Assembly (NCBI GenBank): GCA_035508495.1
Contig: DATJMX010000014.1
Span: 62,001-126,000 of the forward strand
Length of the DNA stretch: 64,000 nt
Source of the DNA: Candidatus Binataceae bacterium
Lineage (GTDB): Bacteria; Desulfobacterota; Binatia; Binatales; Binataceae
Direction of reading: 5' to 3'
Below, in pieces: positions 9,189 through 17,606 of the stretch. A program made the translations under genes and the position numbers. The notes below the pieces were generated by a model that did not search any database, was not told the DNA's origin, and was given only the letters and a program-made list of their open reading frames with translations. Position 1 is the stretch's first letter; every line of letters begins with the position of its first letter.

Positions 9189-9542
9189 TCAGTCCCAATC
9201 GAGCGCGCCGCGCTGCCACGCGTAGATCAGGCCCACGGCGAGAATCGCGATGAAGATCAGCGCCTCGACGAACCCGAACATCCCAAGCTGCCGTATCTCG
9301 ACCGCCCACGGATAGAGGAAGATCACTTCGACATCGAAAACCAAAAACAGGATCGCGGTCAGGTAGAAGCGCACCGAAAAACGGCCCCACGCGCTGCCGG
9401 TCGGGGGATTGCCGCACTCGAACGCCTCGCCCTTGATTTTCGAGGGGCGCTTGGGACCGACGAGCATGTTGAGCGTGCACATCACGCCCACCACGAGCCC
9501 GGCCACGGCCAGGGTAACTATCACTGGAAACCACGTCGTCAT
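9189..9542 (-). CDS. nuoA: NADH-quinone oxidoreductase subunit A
   Basis: Small membrane subunit of complex I with three transmembrane helices. The 117-residue protein has the diagnostic loop YECG-type segment (FECGNPPTGSAWGRFSVRFY) between helices 1 and 2 and the conserved acidic helix ILFLVFDVEVIFLYPWAV. It is the first gene of the truncated nuo group; the next gene upstream, AmgK-like, is divergent, so the promoter must lie in 9543-9767. Confidence 0.96.
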   Translation of the reverse strand: MTTWFPVIVTLAVAGLVVGVMCTLNMLVGPKRPSKIKGEAFECGNPPTGSAWGRFSVRFYLTAILFLVFDVEVIFLYPWAVEIRQLGMFGFVEALIFIAILAVGLIYAWQRGALDWD

Positions 9543-9767
9543 GAGGACCGCCGAAAAGAATCGCTTATCAAACCATCATTACCCGATGAGCACTGCTTTT
9601 CCAAATGGAAATCCTGCGCTGCCCACTATAGCGGCACGGCCGTGACGATTCATCAAGCCGCAGCCTATGATTCGGCACTTCTCAGCATATTTCAATCGAT
9701 CGAAGTACTCGGGGCACGAGCCTTCGCACGCGTGCACCCGCTCCGTGCCATCCGCTAGACTCGAAGC

Positions 9768-10856
9768 GTGAGCGAAGCCGACGATCGGGCCCGGATGACA
9801 TGGGCGGCGGAGGCCGTCGCGATGCGATGGCCGGTCGCAGCGGTCTCCCGCGCCGATTTGTTGCGTGGCGATCTTTCGACGCGCCGCTTCTGGCGCCTGC
9901 ATCTCGAGTCGGCCGCGGGTGATGGAGAGCAGCCGCCGACGAGCGCGATTGTGATCGATCTGGGACCCGATGATCTGCCCGGCTACGCGCGCGCCCTGCG
10001 GCTGCTCCACGAGCCGTTGCCCGAGCCGCCCTGGATCAATGTTCATCGCTTTCTCGCGTCGATCGGTGTCGCCGTCCCCGCGCTCTACGCCCATTCGAAT
10101 CCTCATCGCGCGCTGCTGGTCGAAGACGTGGGCATGCTCTCGGTGTTCGACTCGTGCCGCCAGGTACCATCGAACGCCGCCGACCTGTTTCGCCTCGCCA
10201 TCGACGAGCTGCTGAAAATTCATGTCGAAGGAACCAGGCGGATTCATCATCGATGCTTCGCGTCGTCGATCAACTACGATCGCAAGTTGTTCATCTGGGA
10301 GCTGTCGCAGTTTGTCGAGTTGACGCTGTCGGAAGTCGCGCCCGGATGCGATCGGGCCGCGGTTTACGCCGAGCTCGACGATCTCGCCGAGCGCCTCGAT
10401 CGCTATCCGCGCGTGCTGTCGCATCGCGACTATCACGGGCAGAATCTCTACGTGCAGGACGGGCCGCGGCTGCGCGTGATCGATTTCCAGGACGCGCTGA
10501 TGGCTCCAGGAGCGCACGATCTCGCGGTGCTGCTCACGACTCGCGACACGGGCCAGCTCGTGTCGCAGAACCTGGAGCGCCGTCTGCTCGACTATTACTA
10601 TGCGGGACTCGCGCGGCGGCAGGCCGTCACGATCGGGATCGACGATTTCTTCATGAGCTACCGTTACTCAGTCATCCAGCACGCGCTCAAGATGAGCGGG
10701 CGCTTCATGATGTTCGAACGCGACGGCAAGCATGGCTATGCGCAGTACGTGCCGCACGCGCTCGATGAGGCGCGGCGGATGCTCGCCGACATGCATGCGA
10801 TCTTTCCTCAGCTCTGCGCCGCGCTCGGCGTCGAGGAGCAGCGGCGCTCGCGATGA
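9768..10856 (+). CDS. amgK: Aminoglycoside phosphotransferase-like sugar kinase, AmgK-like
   Basis: AmgK proteins phosphorylate the anomeric position of N-acetylmuramate and N-acetylglucosamine released from the cell wall. The 362-residue protein has the APH/choline-kinase fold signatures: VLSHRDYHGQNLYV with the catalytic Asp near residue 223 and LRVIDFQDALMAPGAHDLAVLL with the metal-binding Asp. Codon 1 is GTG. The next gene, a MurU-like uridylyltransferase, starts within the stop of this one (ATGA), the arrangement known for the amgK-murU recycling pathway, and this is the main support for the substrate. The fold alone would also fit other small-molecule kinases. Confidence 0.85.
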   Translation: MSEADDRARMTWAAEAVAMRWPVAAVSRADLLRGDLSTRRFWRLHLESAAGDGEQPPTSAIVIDLGPDDLPGYARALRLLHEPLPEPPWINVHRFLASIGVAVPALYAHSNPHRALLVEDVGMLSVFDSCRQVPSNAADLFRLAIDELLKIHVEGTRRIHHRCFASSINYDRKLFIWELSQFVELTLSEVAPGCDRAAVYAELDDLAERLDRYPRVLSHRDYHGQNLYVQDGPRLRVIDFQDALMAPGAHDLAVLLTTRDTGQLVSQNLERRLLDYYYAGLARRQAVTIGIDDFFMSYRYSVIQHALKMSGRFMMFERDGKHGYAQYVPHALDEARRMLADMHAIFPQLCAALGVEEQRRSR

Positions 10857-11623
10857 GGGCTCTGGTGCTTGCGGCCGGAGTCGGCGAACGATTGCGTCCG
10901 CTCACCGAAACGACGCCCAAGCCGATGCTCGATCTGAACGGGCGCCCGCTCATCCATTACGCGCTCGCGATGCTGAAGCGGGCCGGCATCACCGAAGTTG
11001 CGGTGAACGTGCATCACCTCGCGGGCGAGCTTCAGTCCGCGCTGGGCGATGGATCGCAGCTCGGCCTGCATATCACGTGGGCGCCGGAGCCGGTCCTGCT
11101 CGGCACCGGCGGTCCGCTCAACGGGCTCAGGGATTTTCTGCGCGACGACACTTTCGTGATCGCTAACAGCGACACGATTTTAGATCTCGATCTCGCCAAG
11201 GTCATCGCGTTTCATCGTGATCGCGGCGCGCTTGCGACGATCGGACTGAATCGCCCCGAGAACCTCGACTATTACAGCCGCTTCGAGCTCGACAACGATT
11301 CGCGCATCCGCCGGGTGCGCCTGCTGAAGCGCCGCTCGCCGCTCGAATACGATGACTATCCGCCCGATGCTGACTTCAAGACTGCTGCGAGCGACTACAT
11401 GTATTGCGGGTTCATCGTCATCGAGCCGGCGTGTCTCGACCTGATTCCGCAAACGCCGCCGTGGAGCCTCTTTCAAGGTCTGTTCGCGCCGATGGTCGCG
11501 CGCGGACTGCCGGTCTTCGGCTGGATACATCGCGGATTGATGCGCACGGTCGATGATCTCGAGACCTACGAACATCTGCGCCAAGAGTTCACAGAGCGTC
11601 CGCCGAAACTGCTTTTGGACTGA
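10853..11623 (+). CDS. murU: Nucleotidyltransferase, MurU-like (MurNAc-1-phosphate uridylyltransferase)
   Basis: MurU joins UTP to N-acetylmuramate 1-phosphate to give UDP-MurNAc, bypassing de novo synthesis. The 256-residue protein starts with MRALVLAAGVGERLRPLTE, the sugar-nucleotidyltransferase signature, followed by TPKPMLDLNGRPLI with the substrate Lys, and has GTGGPLN and ANSDTI (metal-binding Asp) motifs. Its start overlaps the kinase stop by four bases. The sequence alone cannot separate MurU from mannose-1-phosphate guanylyltransferase-type relatives; the coupling with the AmgK-like kinase decides the call. Confidence 0.85.
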   Translation: MRALVLAAGVGERLRPLTETTPKPMLDLNGRPLIHYALAMLKRAGITEVAVNVHHLAGELQSALGDGSQLGLHITWAPEPVLLGTGGPLNGLRDFLRDDTFVIANSDTILDLDLAKVIAFHRDRGALATIGLNRPENLDYYSRFELDNDSRIRRVRLLKRRSPLEYDDYPPDADFKTAASDYMYCGFIVIEPACLDLIPQTPPWSLFQGLFAPMVARGLPVFGWIHRGLMRTVDDLETYEHLRQEFTERPPKLLLD

Positions 11624-11671
11624 GCGGTTTGTGCGTGGAATCGCGCAAAGCGCGCCGATAGAGTCGCGCTT

Positions 11672-12553
11672 ATGCGACGCTATCCATTCGTCACCATCGA
11701 TGTCTTCAGCTCAACGCCGCTGGCGGGAAATCCGCTCGCCGTTTTCACCGACGCTCGCGGGCTGAGCGACGCCGAGATGCAGGCGCTGGCGCGCGAAATG
11801 AATCTGTCGGAGACGACGTTCGTTTTTCCCCGTGAAGCAGCGCTCGAACGCGAACGCGGCGTGCAGGTTCGAATCTTCACGATCGCCGAAGAGCTGCCAT
11901 TCGCGGGCCATCCGACGCTCGGCACTGCCTACGTGATCGCCAGGGCGCAGAGCGCAAATCGAGTCGTGCTCGATCTGAAAATCGGACCGGTGCCGGTGAA
12001 CTTCGAGCATCGCAACGGACTGATGTTCGGCGAAATGACGCAGCGAGAACCGGAGTTCGGCCAGACTCATCGCGCCGAAGACGTCGCGCAGGCCTCAGGC
12101 GTAGCGCTCGACGTGATCGACGCGTCGCTGCCGATTCAGACCGTCAGCACCGGCGTCCCTTTTTCGATCGTTCCGCTAAAGAGCATCGCGGCCGTGCAAG
12201 CACTGCGCATCGACATTCGGCGCGCGTCTGCATACCTCGAAAAGATGGACGCGTTTTCGTTCTACTTCGTCACGCGCGAGGTGGAAGACCAAGCCGCGCG
12301 CCTGCACGCCCGCATGCAATTCATCGGCGGCGACGATCCCGCGACGGGCTCCGCGGCAGGATGCACCGCAGCCTGGATGGTCCGCAACGGAGTCGCGCAG
12401 CCCGAAGAGCAGGTCCTCATCGAGCAAGGCATCGAAGCCAATCGCCCAAGCCAAATCTTCGTCCGCGCCAGCAAGACCGGCGATCAAATCCACAACGTGA
12501 GAGTCGCCGGCCACGTAGCAGAAATAATCACCGGCGAAGCCACCCTGCCGTGA
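11672..12553 (+). CDS. PhzF family isomerase-like protein
   Basis: PhzF-fold proteins, made of two diaminopimelate-epimerase-like halves, catalyse isomerisations; most members have unknown substrates. The 293-residue protein has the N-terminal TIDVFSSTPLAGNPLAVF, the NLSETTFVF segment with the catalytic Glu near residue 48, the ELPFAGHPTLGTAYV motif, and GGDDPATGSAAGCTAAWM near residue 217. It stands 48 bases after the murU-like gene on the same strand, possibly on the same transcript. It is not phenazine-specific evidence; no other phz-like gene is near. Confidence 0.92.
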   Translation: MRRYPFVTIDVFSSTPLAGNPLAVFTDARGLSDAEMQALAREMNLSETTFVFPREAALERERGVQVRIFTIAEELPFAGHPTLGTAYVIARAQSANRVVLDLKIGPVPVNFEHRNGLMFGEMTQREPEFGQTHRAEDVAQASGVALDVIDASLPIQTVSTGVPFSIVPLKSIAAVQALRIDIRRASAYLEKMDAFSFYFVTREVEDQAARLHARMQFIGGDDPATGSAAGCTAAWMVRNGVAQPEEQVLIEQGIEANRPSQIFVRASKTGDQIHNVRVAGHVAEIITGEATLP

Positions 12554-12576
12554 GCCCCGCGGCGCCCGAAGAAAAA

Positions 12577-12634
12577 TAGTGGGGCGGGCGTCCCTGCCCG
12601 CCGCTAAGATGGCGCGTTGCGCGCCGTCCATTCT
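12577..12634. repeat. Dispersed double-hairpin repeat, copy A
   Basis: A 58-base unit with two consecutive stem-loops: GGCGGGC and GCCCGCC around a 6-base loop, then GGCGCG and CGCGCC around TTG. It closely matches one arm of the inverted element at 42149-42276, including the flanking TAGTGGGGCG and CCATTCTG. It lies between the convergent ends of the PhzF gene and a membrane-protein gene, where a REP-like element could stabilise or end transcripts. Confidence 0.7.
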
Positions 12635-12679
12635 GAGAAAACTGGCGCGGGAAGGGCGCGCGAGCAAAATCGGCGTCGA

Positions 12680-13423
12680 TTACGCGCCCAGATTCAGCGC
12701 TTCGCGGGATTCTGCGCCGGCTACGCCGCCGCTCGAGATCGCTACGCGCACAGGGCCCAACTTGCGATGACCCATCAATCCGCCAACGAACGCGACCACG
12801 TTCACCGCATTGATGATCCAGAAAATCACCATGCAGAATTTCGCCGTCCCCGGCAGTACCGGCCGTAGCAGCGCGGCTGAGCATGCGAGCCCGAGTGGCG
12901 AGCCGACGATGCCTGAAAGATGGAACACGATTCGTTTCCATCGCGGCTGCGCGAGATAGGTGCCGAAGCGAATTTTGAAGCGCGGCTCAGCCTTGCCTTC
13001 GAGATACGCGTAGTCCGAATTGATCCCGAGCCACGCGCCCGTTCCGACTTTGACCAGCGGCTGGAACGTTGTGGTCCAGACGGCGGCCCCCAGCAGCCCA
13101 AAGATGAAGGAGCCTGCCGCGACGCCGATCGCGAGCAGCACCGCGCCGCCTACCGTCGCGGCACCCTCGATCAGCAGCGCCCGCGCGAGCGGCATCGTCG
13201 CGCGACCAGTGCGCATGTGCAGCTTGCGGCTGACGCGGCTGGCATCTTCCGCGAGCGCGCCGCGCACGTCGTCGGGCTGATTGCGCGCCGCGCGCACGAA
13301 CCTGTCCCACGGCCCGGGATGATAGTTGCCGGCGTCGATCGATGTTTCGATTTGCCCAAGCTGCGCGCGCAGATCAGCCTCGGTTGGCTCAGGGCGAATT
13401 GCGGTCACTTCGATATCTGGCAT
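12680..13423 (-). CDS. Hypothetical membrane protein
   Basis: Not recognised. The 247-residue protein has a soluble acidic N-terminal part of about 95 residues, then hydrophobic segments at roughly 102-122 (ALLIEGAATVGGAVLLAIGV), 124-140, 172-192 and 198-218, so probably four membrane helices. It starts 10 bases after the stop of the menA-like gene and is the last gene of that minus-strand run, which suggests a link to lipid or quinone metabolism but does not show one. No cysteines or catalytic motifs stand out. Confidence 0.75.
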   Translation of the reverse strand: MPDIEVTAIRPEPTEADLRAQLGQIETSIDAGNYHPGPWDRFVRAARNQPDDVRGALAEDASRVSRKLHMRTGRATMPLARALLIEGAATVGGAVLLAIGVAAGSFIFGLLGAAVWTTTFQPLVKVGTGAWLGINSDYAYLEGKAEPRFKIRFGTYLAQPRWKRIVFHLSGIVGSPLGLACSAALLRPVLPGTAKFCMVIFWIINAVNVVAFVGGLMGHRKLGPVRVAISSGGVAGAESREALNLGA

Positions 13424-13433
13424 CGCAAGGGCC

Positions 13434-14369
13434 TTACCACCGCATGAAGGCCGCGACCAGGAACGCGACGATCAGCAGCAGACCGAATTCCATGTGCAGT
13501 TGAACCGATCGGAAAAGTGCGAGGTTGAGCTTCTTCGGCTCAGTCTCTCGCATCACGATTCGCAGCTGATCGAGCGCGCGCGGCAGCGAAATGAAAACCG
13601 CAAGTGACGTCCATGGCAGCTTGTGCGCGAAGGTCGCGATCAGCACGGTCGCGTAGGCGGCGATATCGAGCGCGGCGAGCTCGCGATTCGCTCCGGCGCG
13701 GCCCAGAATCGTTGCGAGCGTACGCTTGCCGTGGCGCGTGTCGGTATCGATATCGCGGATATTGTTGGCGTGCAGGATTCCCGCGACCACGAAGCCGAGC
13801 GGAATCGAGGCCCACAGCGCCGTCCACGAAAAACTCCCGGCCATCACGAAGTAGGTGCCGAGCACGATCACCGGCCCCATAAAGATGAAGACCGTGAGCT
13901 CGCCGAGCGCGATGTACGCGAGCGCGACCGGCCGCGCGGTGTAGAAATATCCCGCGAGTACGCTCGGGATGCCGAGCCACAGAATCGGCCATCCCGCGAG
14001 ATAAACCAGCCAGAGGCCGATTGCCGCGCCGATCGCGAACGCGGCCACGCCGCCAAACCACACCTGGTCGGCGGAGAGCAGGCCGCGCTGGATTACCATG
14101 CTGGGGCCGAGCGACTGCTCGAGGTCGGCCCCGCTTCGATAATCGTAGTAATCGTTGATGAGATTGGTCCCGGCCTGGATCGCCATCGCGCCCACCAGCG
14201 CGAGCAGCAGCCGCAGCGGCGCAAAGAAACCGGCGCGCGCCGCGATCGCCATGCCGAGCAGCACGGGGATCGCCGCCGCCGTCAGCGACATCGCGCGGAT
14301 GGCCTGGAACCAGATTGCGAGCGCGCCGGGACGCGCCCCTCCACCGGGAATTGCAGATGCCTCAGTCAT
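13434..14369 (-). CDS. menA: UbiA family prenyltransferase, MenA-like
   Basis: MenA attaches a polyprenyl chain to 1,4-dihydroxy-2-naphthoate in menaquinone synthesis, at the membrane. The 311-residue protein has the two Asp-rich motifs of the superfamily: NLINDYYDYRSGAD near residue 70 and DIDTDTRHGKRTLA near 205, separated and followed by about nine hydrophobic helices. It begins 5 bases after the stop of a CaiB/BaiF transferase, so it belongs to a run that also holds a HAD phosphatase. Other UbiA members use different aromatic acceptors; no other men gene lies in the window. Confidence 0.85.
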   Translation of the reverse strand: MTEASAIPGGGARPGALAIWFQAIRAMSLTAAAIPVLLGMAIAARAGFFAPLRLLLALVGAMAIQAGTNLINDYYDYRSGADLEQSLGPSMVIQRGLLSADQVWFGGVAAFAIGAAIGLWLVYLAGWPILWLGIPSVLAGYFYTARPVALAYIALGELTVFIFMGPVIVLGTYFVMAGSFSWTALWASIPLGFVVAGILHANNIRDIDTDTRHGKRTLATILGRAGANRELAALDIAAYATVLIATFAHKLPWTSLAVFISLPRALDQLRIVMRETEPKKLNLALFRSVQLHMEFGLLLIVAFLVAAFMRW

Positions 14370-14374
14370 AAAAT

Positions 14375-15583
14375 CTAGACTATGACCTTTGCTTCGCGCA
14401 GACGCGAGATTTCCTCGGATGACATCCCGAGGAGTTCAGTTAACACTTCGTCGCTATGCTCGCCCATCATCGGCGAGCCCCGGAAGTCGGGCTCCATCGC
14501 GCTGAAGCGCACCGGCAGGCCTGGGATCTTGCGCGCGCCGACTTCGCCGTGACCGAGAGTAACCAGAGTCCCGCTCGCGATGAAGGCGGGATCCTTGACC
14601 AACTCCGCACAGGCATAGACAGGACCTGCCGCGAGATCTCGCTCGCGCAGCTTCGCAACGAGCTGATCGCGGTCGAAGTTGCGCGTGCGCGCGGCGATCT
14701 CGCGCTCGAGCGAATCGACGTTGTGAAGCCGTCCGCTGACCCGCGAGTACATCGGATCAGACGCGAGCGAAGGCACGCCGAGCGCCTCAGCCAGCGCGGC
14801 GAATTCCTGGTCCGATGCGATTGCGACCGCAATCCACTTGTCGTCGCCCGCGGTCGGGAACACGCCGTGCGGCGCCATCGACTCGTCGCGATTTCCAATC
14901 GGACCCGGGTCGCGCTTGTTCAGGAAAAAATCCATCATCGCCTCGGGCATCATCGTCGTGACCATCTCGGCCATCGAGAGATCGAGGTACTGCCCCTCGC
15001 CGGTTTGCTCGCGATGATAAAGCGCGGCGAGCAGAAAGAAGACCATGCCCGTGCCGACGGCGAAGTCGGGCCACGTGCCGCCGATCCCGCACGGCCCCGA
15101 ATCAGGATAACCCGTGATGTGACACAGGCCCGCGAAGGCCTGAGTCGTCGGGCCGAAGCCGACGGTCTTTGCAAACGGCCCGTCCTGTCCGAGCGGAGTG
15201 CCGGACATCATGATGATGTCCGGTTTCACTTTGACGAGGTCGGCGTAGCTAAGGCCGTACTTCGCCATGTTGCCGACGGTGTAATTCTCGGTGACGATGT
15301 CACTCTGCGCCACGATGCGCCGCGCGATCTCTTGCGCCTCGGGCGTTGCGAGATTGAGCGTCAGGCTGCGCCGCGAGTAATTGATCGAATGGAACACGCC
15401 GCTGCGATTGGGGCCGACCACGCCGTCGGTGCCGGTGAGGAATCGCACCAGGTCGGGCGCGCGCATCGATTCGATGCGAATCACATCTGCGCCAAGCGCT
15501 CCGAGCCAAGCCGTCGCGTGCGGCACGGCGAAGATCCAGCCGAAGTCGGCGATGCGAATTCCTTCGAAGGGCAGCTTGCTCAT
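14375..15583 (-). CDS. CaiB/BaiF family CoA-transferase (first of a pair)
   Basis: Class III CoA-transferases move CoA between an acyl-CoA donor and a carboxylic acid; cytoplasmic. The 402-residue protein has the family start PFEGIRIADFGWIFAVP, the GADVIRIES motif and the catalytic Asp at about residue 173 in WPDFAVGTG. It starts inside the stop of the next CaiB/BaiF gene (TGATG), so the two are translationally coupled and may form a heteromer or act on related substrates. The substrates are unknown. Confidence 0.93.
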   Translation of the reverse strand: MSKLPFEGIRIADFGWIFAVPHATAWLGALGADVIRIESMRAPDLVRFLTGTDGVVGPNRSGVFHSINYSRRSLTLNLATPEAQEIARRIVAQSDIVTENYTVGNMAKYGLSYADLVKVKPDIIMMSGTPLGQDGPFAKTVGFGPTTQAFAGLCHITGYPDSGPCGIGGTWPDFAVGTGMVFFLLAALYHREQTGEGQYLDLSMAEMVTTMMPEAMMDFFLNKRDPGPIGNRDESMAPHGVFPTAGDDKWIAVAIASDQEFAALAEALGVPSLASDPMYSRVSGRLHNVDSLEREIAARTRNFDRDQLVAKLRERDLAAGPVYACAELVKDPAFIASGTLVTLGHGEVGARKIPGLPVRFSAMEPDFRGSPMMGEHSDEVLTELLGMSSEEISRLREAKVIV

Positions 15584-16851
15584 CAGATCGCACCCTCCGA
15601 CGCGAGCGCCGTCAACTCGGTGTCAGCAAGCCCCAGGCGCTCGCCGAGGATCTTGCGATTATGCTCGCCGAGGCGCGGCGCGCCGCGTACGATTCGCCAC
15701 GGCGTGCGGCTGAACTTGCACGGCGCGCCGGGCATCGTGACCTCGCGCTCCGCCTTGTGATCGATCTCGACGAAAAAGCTGCGTGCCTTGTACTGCGCGT
15801 TGGCCGCGACTTCGGCCGGCGTCTGCACCGGGAAGCAGGGCACGTGCTCGGCCTGGGTGCGCTCGAAGGCTTCCTTGCGCGTGACATCGGTGAGCCAGTC
15901 GACCAGGCCCGCCTCGATCGCATCGACATTCAGCGCGCGGCTCGCCACGTTGCCGAGCAGCTCCATATTCATCCACTCGGGATTGCCCATCGCGCGCTTG
16001 GCGCCCTGCCAGAAACGCTCCGTGCCCGCGTTGAAGCTCACCCATCCGTCTTTGCACGGATAAACCCACTGCGCGCCAGTCTTCTTGCGCATCGTGAGCC
16101 GCTGGTAGCCCGCGGACTCCACCGCCTCATGCGAATGGATGCCGAGCATCGGACGCATCATGCTCACCATGGCGAGCCACTGGTTCACATCGACGTGCTG
16201 CCCCGCGCCGGTCTTGCGCCGCGCGAACAGCGCGCACATCGCAGCCGCCGCCGCGGTGTATCCGGTGAGATAATCCGTCTGATGCCCGCCGGCCTTGAGA
16301 GGAGGCTCCTTCTCGAGGTCGGTGACCTGGTGATACGGCGTCTCCCAGCCGACGCCGCTCATGTGGGTCGCGATCAAATCGCCGCCGCGCAGATTCTGAT
16401 ATGGCGATTCCGCGCCGAAGAACGTTGTTGACGCCACGATTAGCTTCGGAAAACGCGCAGTCAACGTACGCCAATCGATCCCGAGCCGCTCGCTCTGCGC
16501 GGGCCGATTCGGGTTGATGACAATATCGGCGCCCTCGAGCAGTTTGAACAATATTTCGCGCGCGCCGCGATGCTCGAGGTTGAGCGTCACGCTCAGCTTG
16601 TTCGAATTGAGAAAAAGATGAAGGCCGCCCGTTTCGGGGTCGGGCATCTCATCGCGAAACGGACCGAGCGCACGCTCCTGCGCGCCGCCGCGCGGCGGCT
16701 CGATCTTGATTACTTCAGCGCCAAAGTCGGCGAACGACTTCGCCGACATCGCCGCCGCCATGAACGGCATCGTGTCGAGGCACGGCAGCTCGACGACCCT
16801 GATTCCATCAAGCGCGCGCGGCGGTTGGCGATATTCTTCAACCTGGGCCAC
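15583..16851 (-). CDS. CaiB/BaiF family CoA-transferase (second of a pair)
   Basis: A 422-residue class III CoA-transferase with GIRVVELPCLDTMPFMAAA near residue 16, FGAEVIKIEPPRGG near 43 and the likely catalytic Asp at 193 in TDYLTGYTAAAAAM. The active-site region differs clearly from the downstream partner, so the two are paralogues, not a recent duplication. It begins 3 bases after the HAD gene stop and runs into the partner with a one-base stop/start overlap. Confidence 0.93.
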   Translation of the reverse strand: MAQVEEYRQPPRALDGIRVVELPCLDTMPFMAAAMSAKSFADFGAEVIKIEPPRGGAQERALGPFRDEMPDPETGGLHLFLNSNKLSVTLNLEHRGAREILFKLLEGADIVINPNRPAQSERLGIDWRTLTARFPKLIVASTTFFGAESPYQNLRGGDLIATHMSGVGWETPYHQVTDLEKEPPLKAGGHQTDYLTGYTAAAAAMCALFARRKTGAGQHVDVNQWLAMVSMMRPMLGIHSHEAVESAGYQRLTMRKKTGAQWVYPCKDGWVSFNAGTERFWQGAKRAMGNPEWMNMELLGNVASRALNVDAIEAGLVDWLTDVTRKEAFERTQAEHVPCFPVQTPAEVAANAQYKARSFFVEIDHKAEREVTMPGAPCKFSRTPWRIVRGAPRLGEHNRKILGERLGLADTELTALASEGAI

Positions 16852-16854
16852 GGC

Positions 16855-17541
16855 TCACGCTCCCGGCCTGATACGTTCGATCACGTCGAACAGTTCGTTC
16901 ATCGAGTTCATCACGAAGTCAGCGCGATACTGTTTGTGATTCACGAGATGCACGTAGGACGCGGCGCCGGTCGCAACGGCGATCTTGGCGCCATAGCCAG
17001 CGTTGCCCGCCGCCATGATGTCGCGCGGCTCGTCGCCGACGTAGACGCAGACGCGCGGATGAATGCCGGCGCGAATCGCAGCCTGCTTCAGGCTCTCGCT
17101 CTTGTCGAGTGCGCGCAGCGAACCAGTGGTCTGGGTAATGACGAAATCGAGATGCGAGGCGAGTCCGACCATCGCGAGCTTTTCGACGAGCGTCTGCGAT
17201 TCTCCGGGACGGCTCGTGATCACACCGGTGGCAAAATCGCGGCGCTTCAGCTCGGCCAGCGTTTCGGCGACATGCGGCAGCACCTCGAGGCGCTCGGTGC
17301 GATCGACCTCGGCCATGAAGTACGCGAACGCGAGCTTGAAGAGCTGGGGGCGAATCTCTTCGGGGATATCCGCCCAGAAATCGTCGCGCTTCATCTGCTC
17401 GTGATAGCGCTCGCGCGTGAGCGGCGGGCCGTGCCCGACCTCGTCGAGGGCGTTGCGCGCCGCGATATAGAGCGGACCATGGATATCAACGAGCGTGCCG
17501 TCGAGGTCGAAGAACACAGCTTTGAAATCGGATGAAGGCAA
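16855..17541 (-). CDS. HAD family hydrolase, phosphoglycolate phosphatase-like
   Basis: A phosphatase of the haloacid dehalogenase superfamily acting on a small phosphate ester. The 228-residue protein has motif I FFDLDGTLV (nucleophile Asp12, Asp14), motif II VITSRPGES near residue 121, a Lys near 166 and motif IV YVGDEPRDIMAAGNAG with the metal-binding Asp. The alpha-helical cap lies between motifs I and II, as in Gph-like enzymes. It is the first gene of the CaiB-CaiB-menA run, 3 bases ahead of the second CaiB gene. Confidence 0.92.
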   Translation of the reverse strand: MPSSDFKAVFFDLDGTLVDIHGPLYIAARNALDEVGHGPPLTRERYHEQMKRDDFWADIPEEIRPQLFKLAFAYFMAEVDRTERLEVLPHVAETLAELKRRDFATGVITSRPGESQTLVEKLAMVGLASHLDFVITQTTGSLRALDKSESLKQAAIRAGIHPRVCVYVGDEPRDIMAAGNAGYGAKIAVATGAASYVHLVNHKQYRADFVMNSMNELFDVIERIRPGA

Positions 17542-17606
17542 TGGATTCTCAGCGCGCCAGCGGAAGCGATCTCGTCACCCTTTGAACATCGTTGTCTCGA
17601 TAGTTG

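Noticed and set aside
9579..10517. Long minus-strand open frame opposite the AmgK-like gene
   Set aside because: Antisense to a gene with clear kinase motifs; composition is typical of a GC-rich shadow frame.
14456..15760. 434-codon plus-strand frame opposite the CaiB/BaiF gene
   Set aside because: Rich in Arg, His and Asp as expected from reading the complementary strand of a GC-rich gene; no domain.
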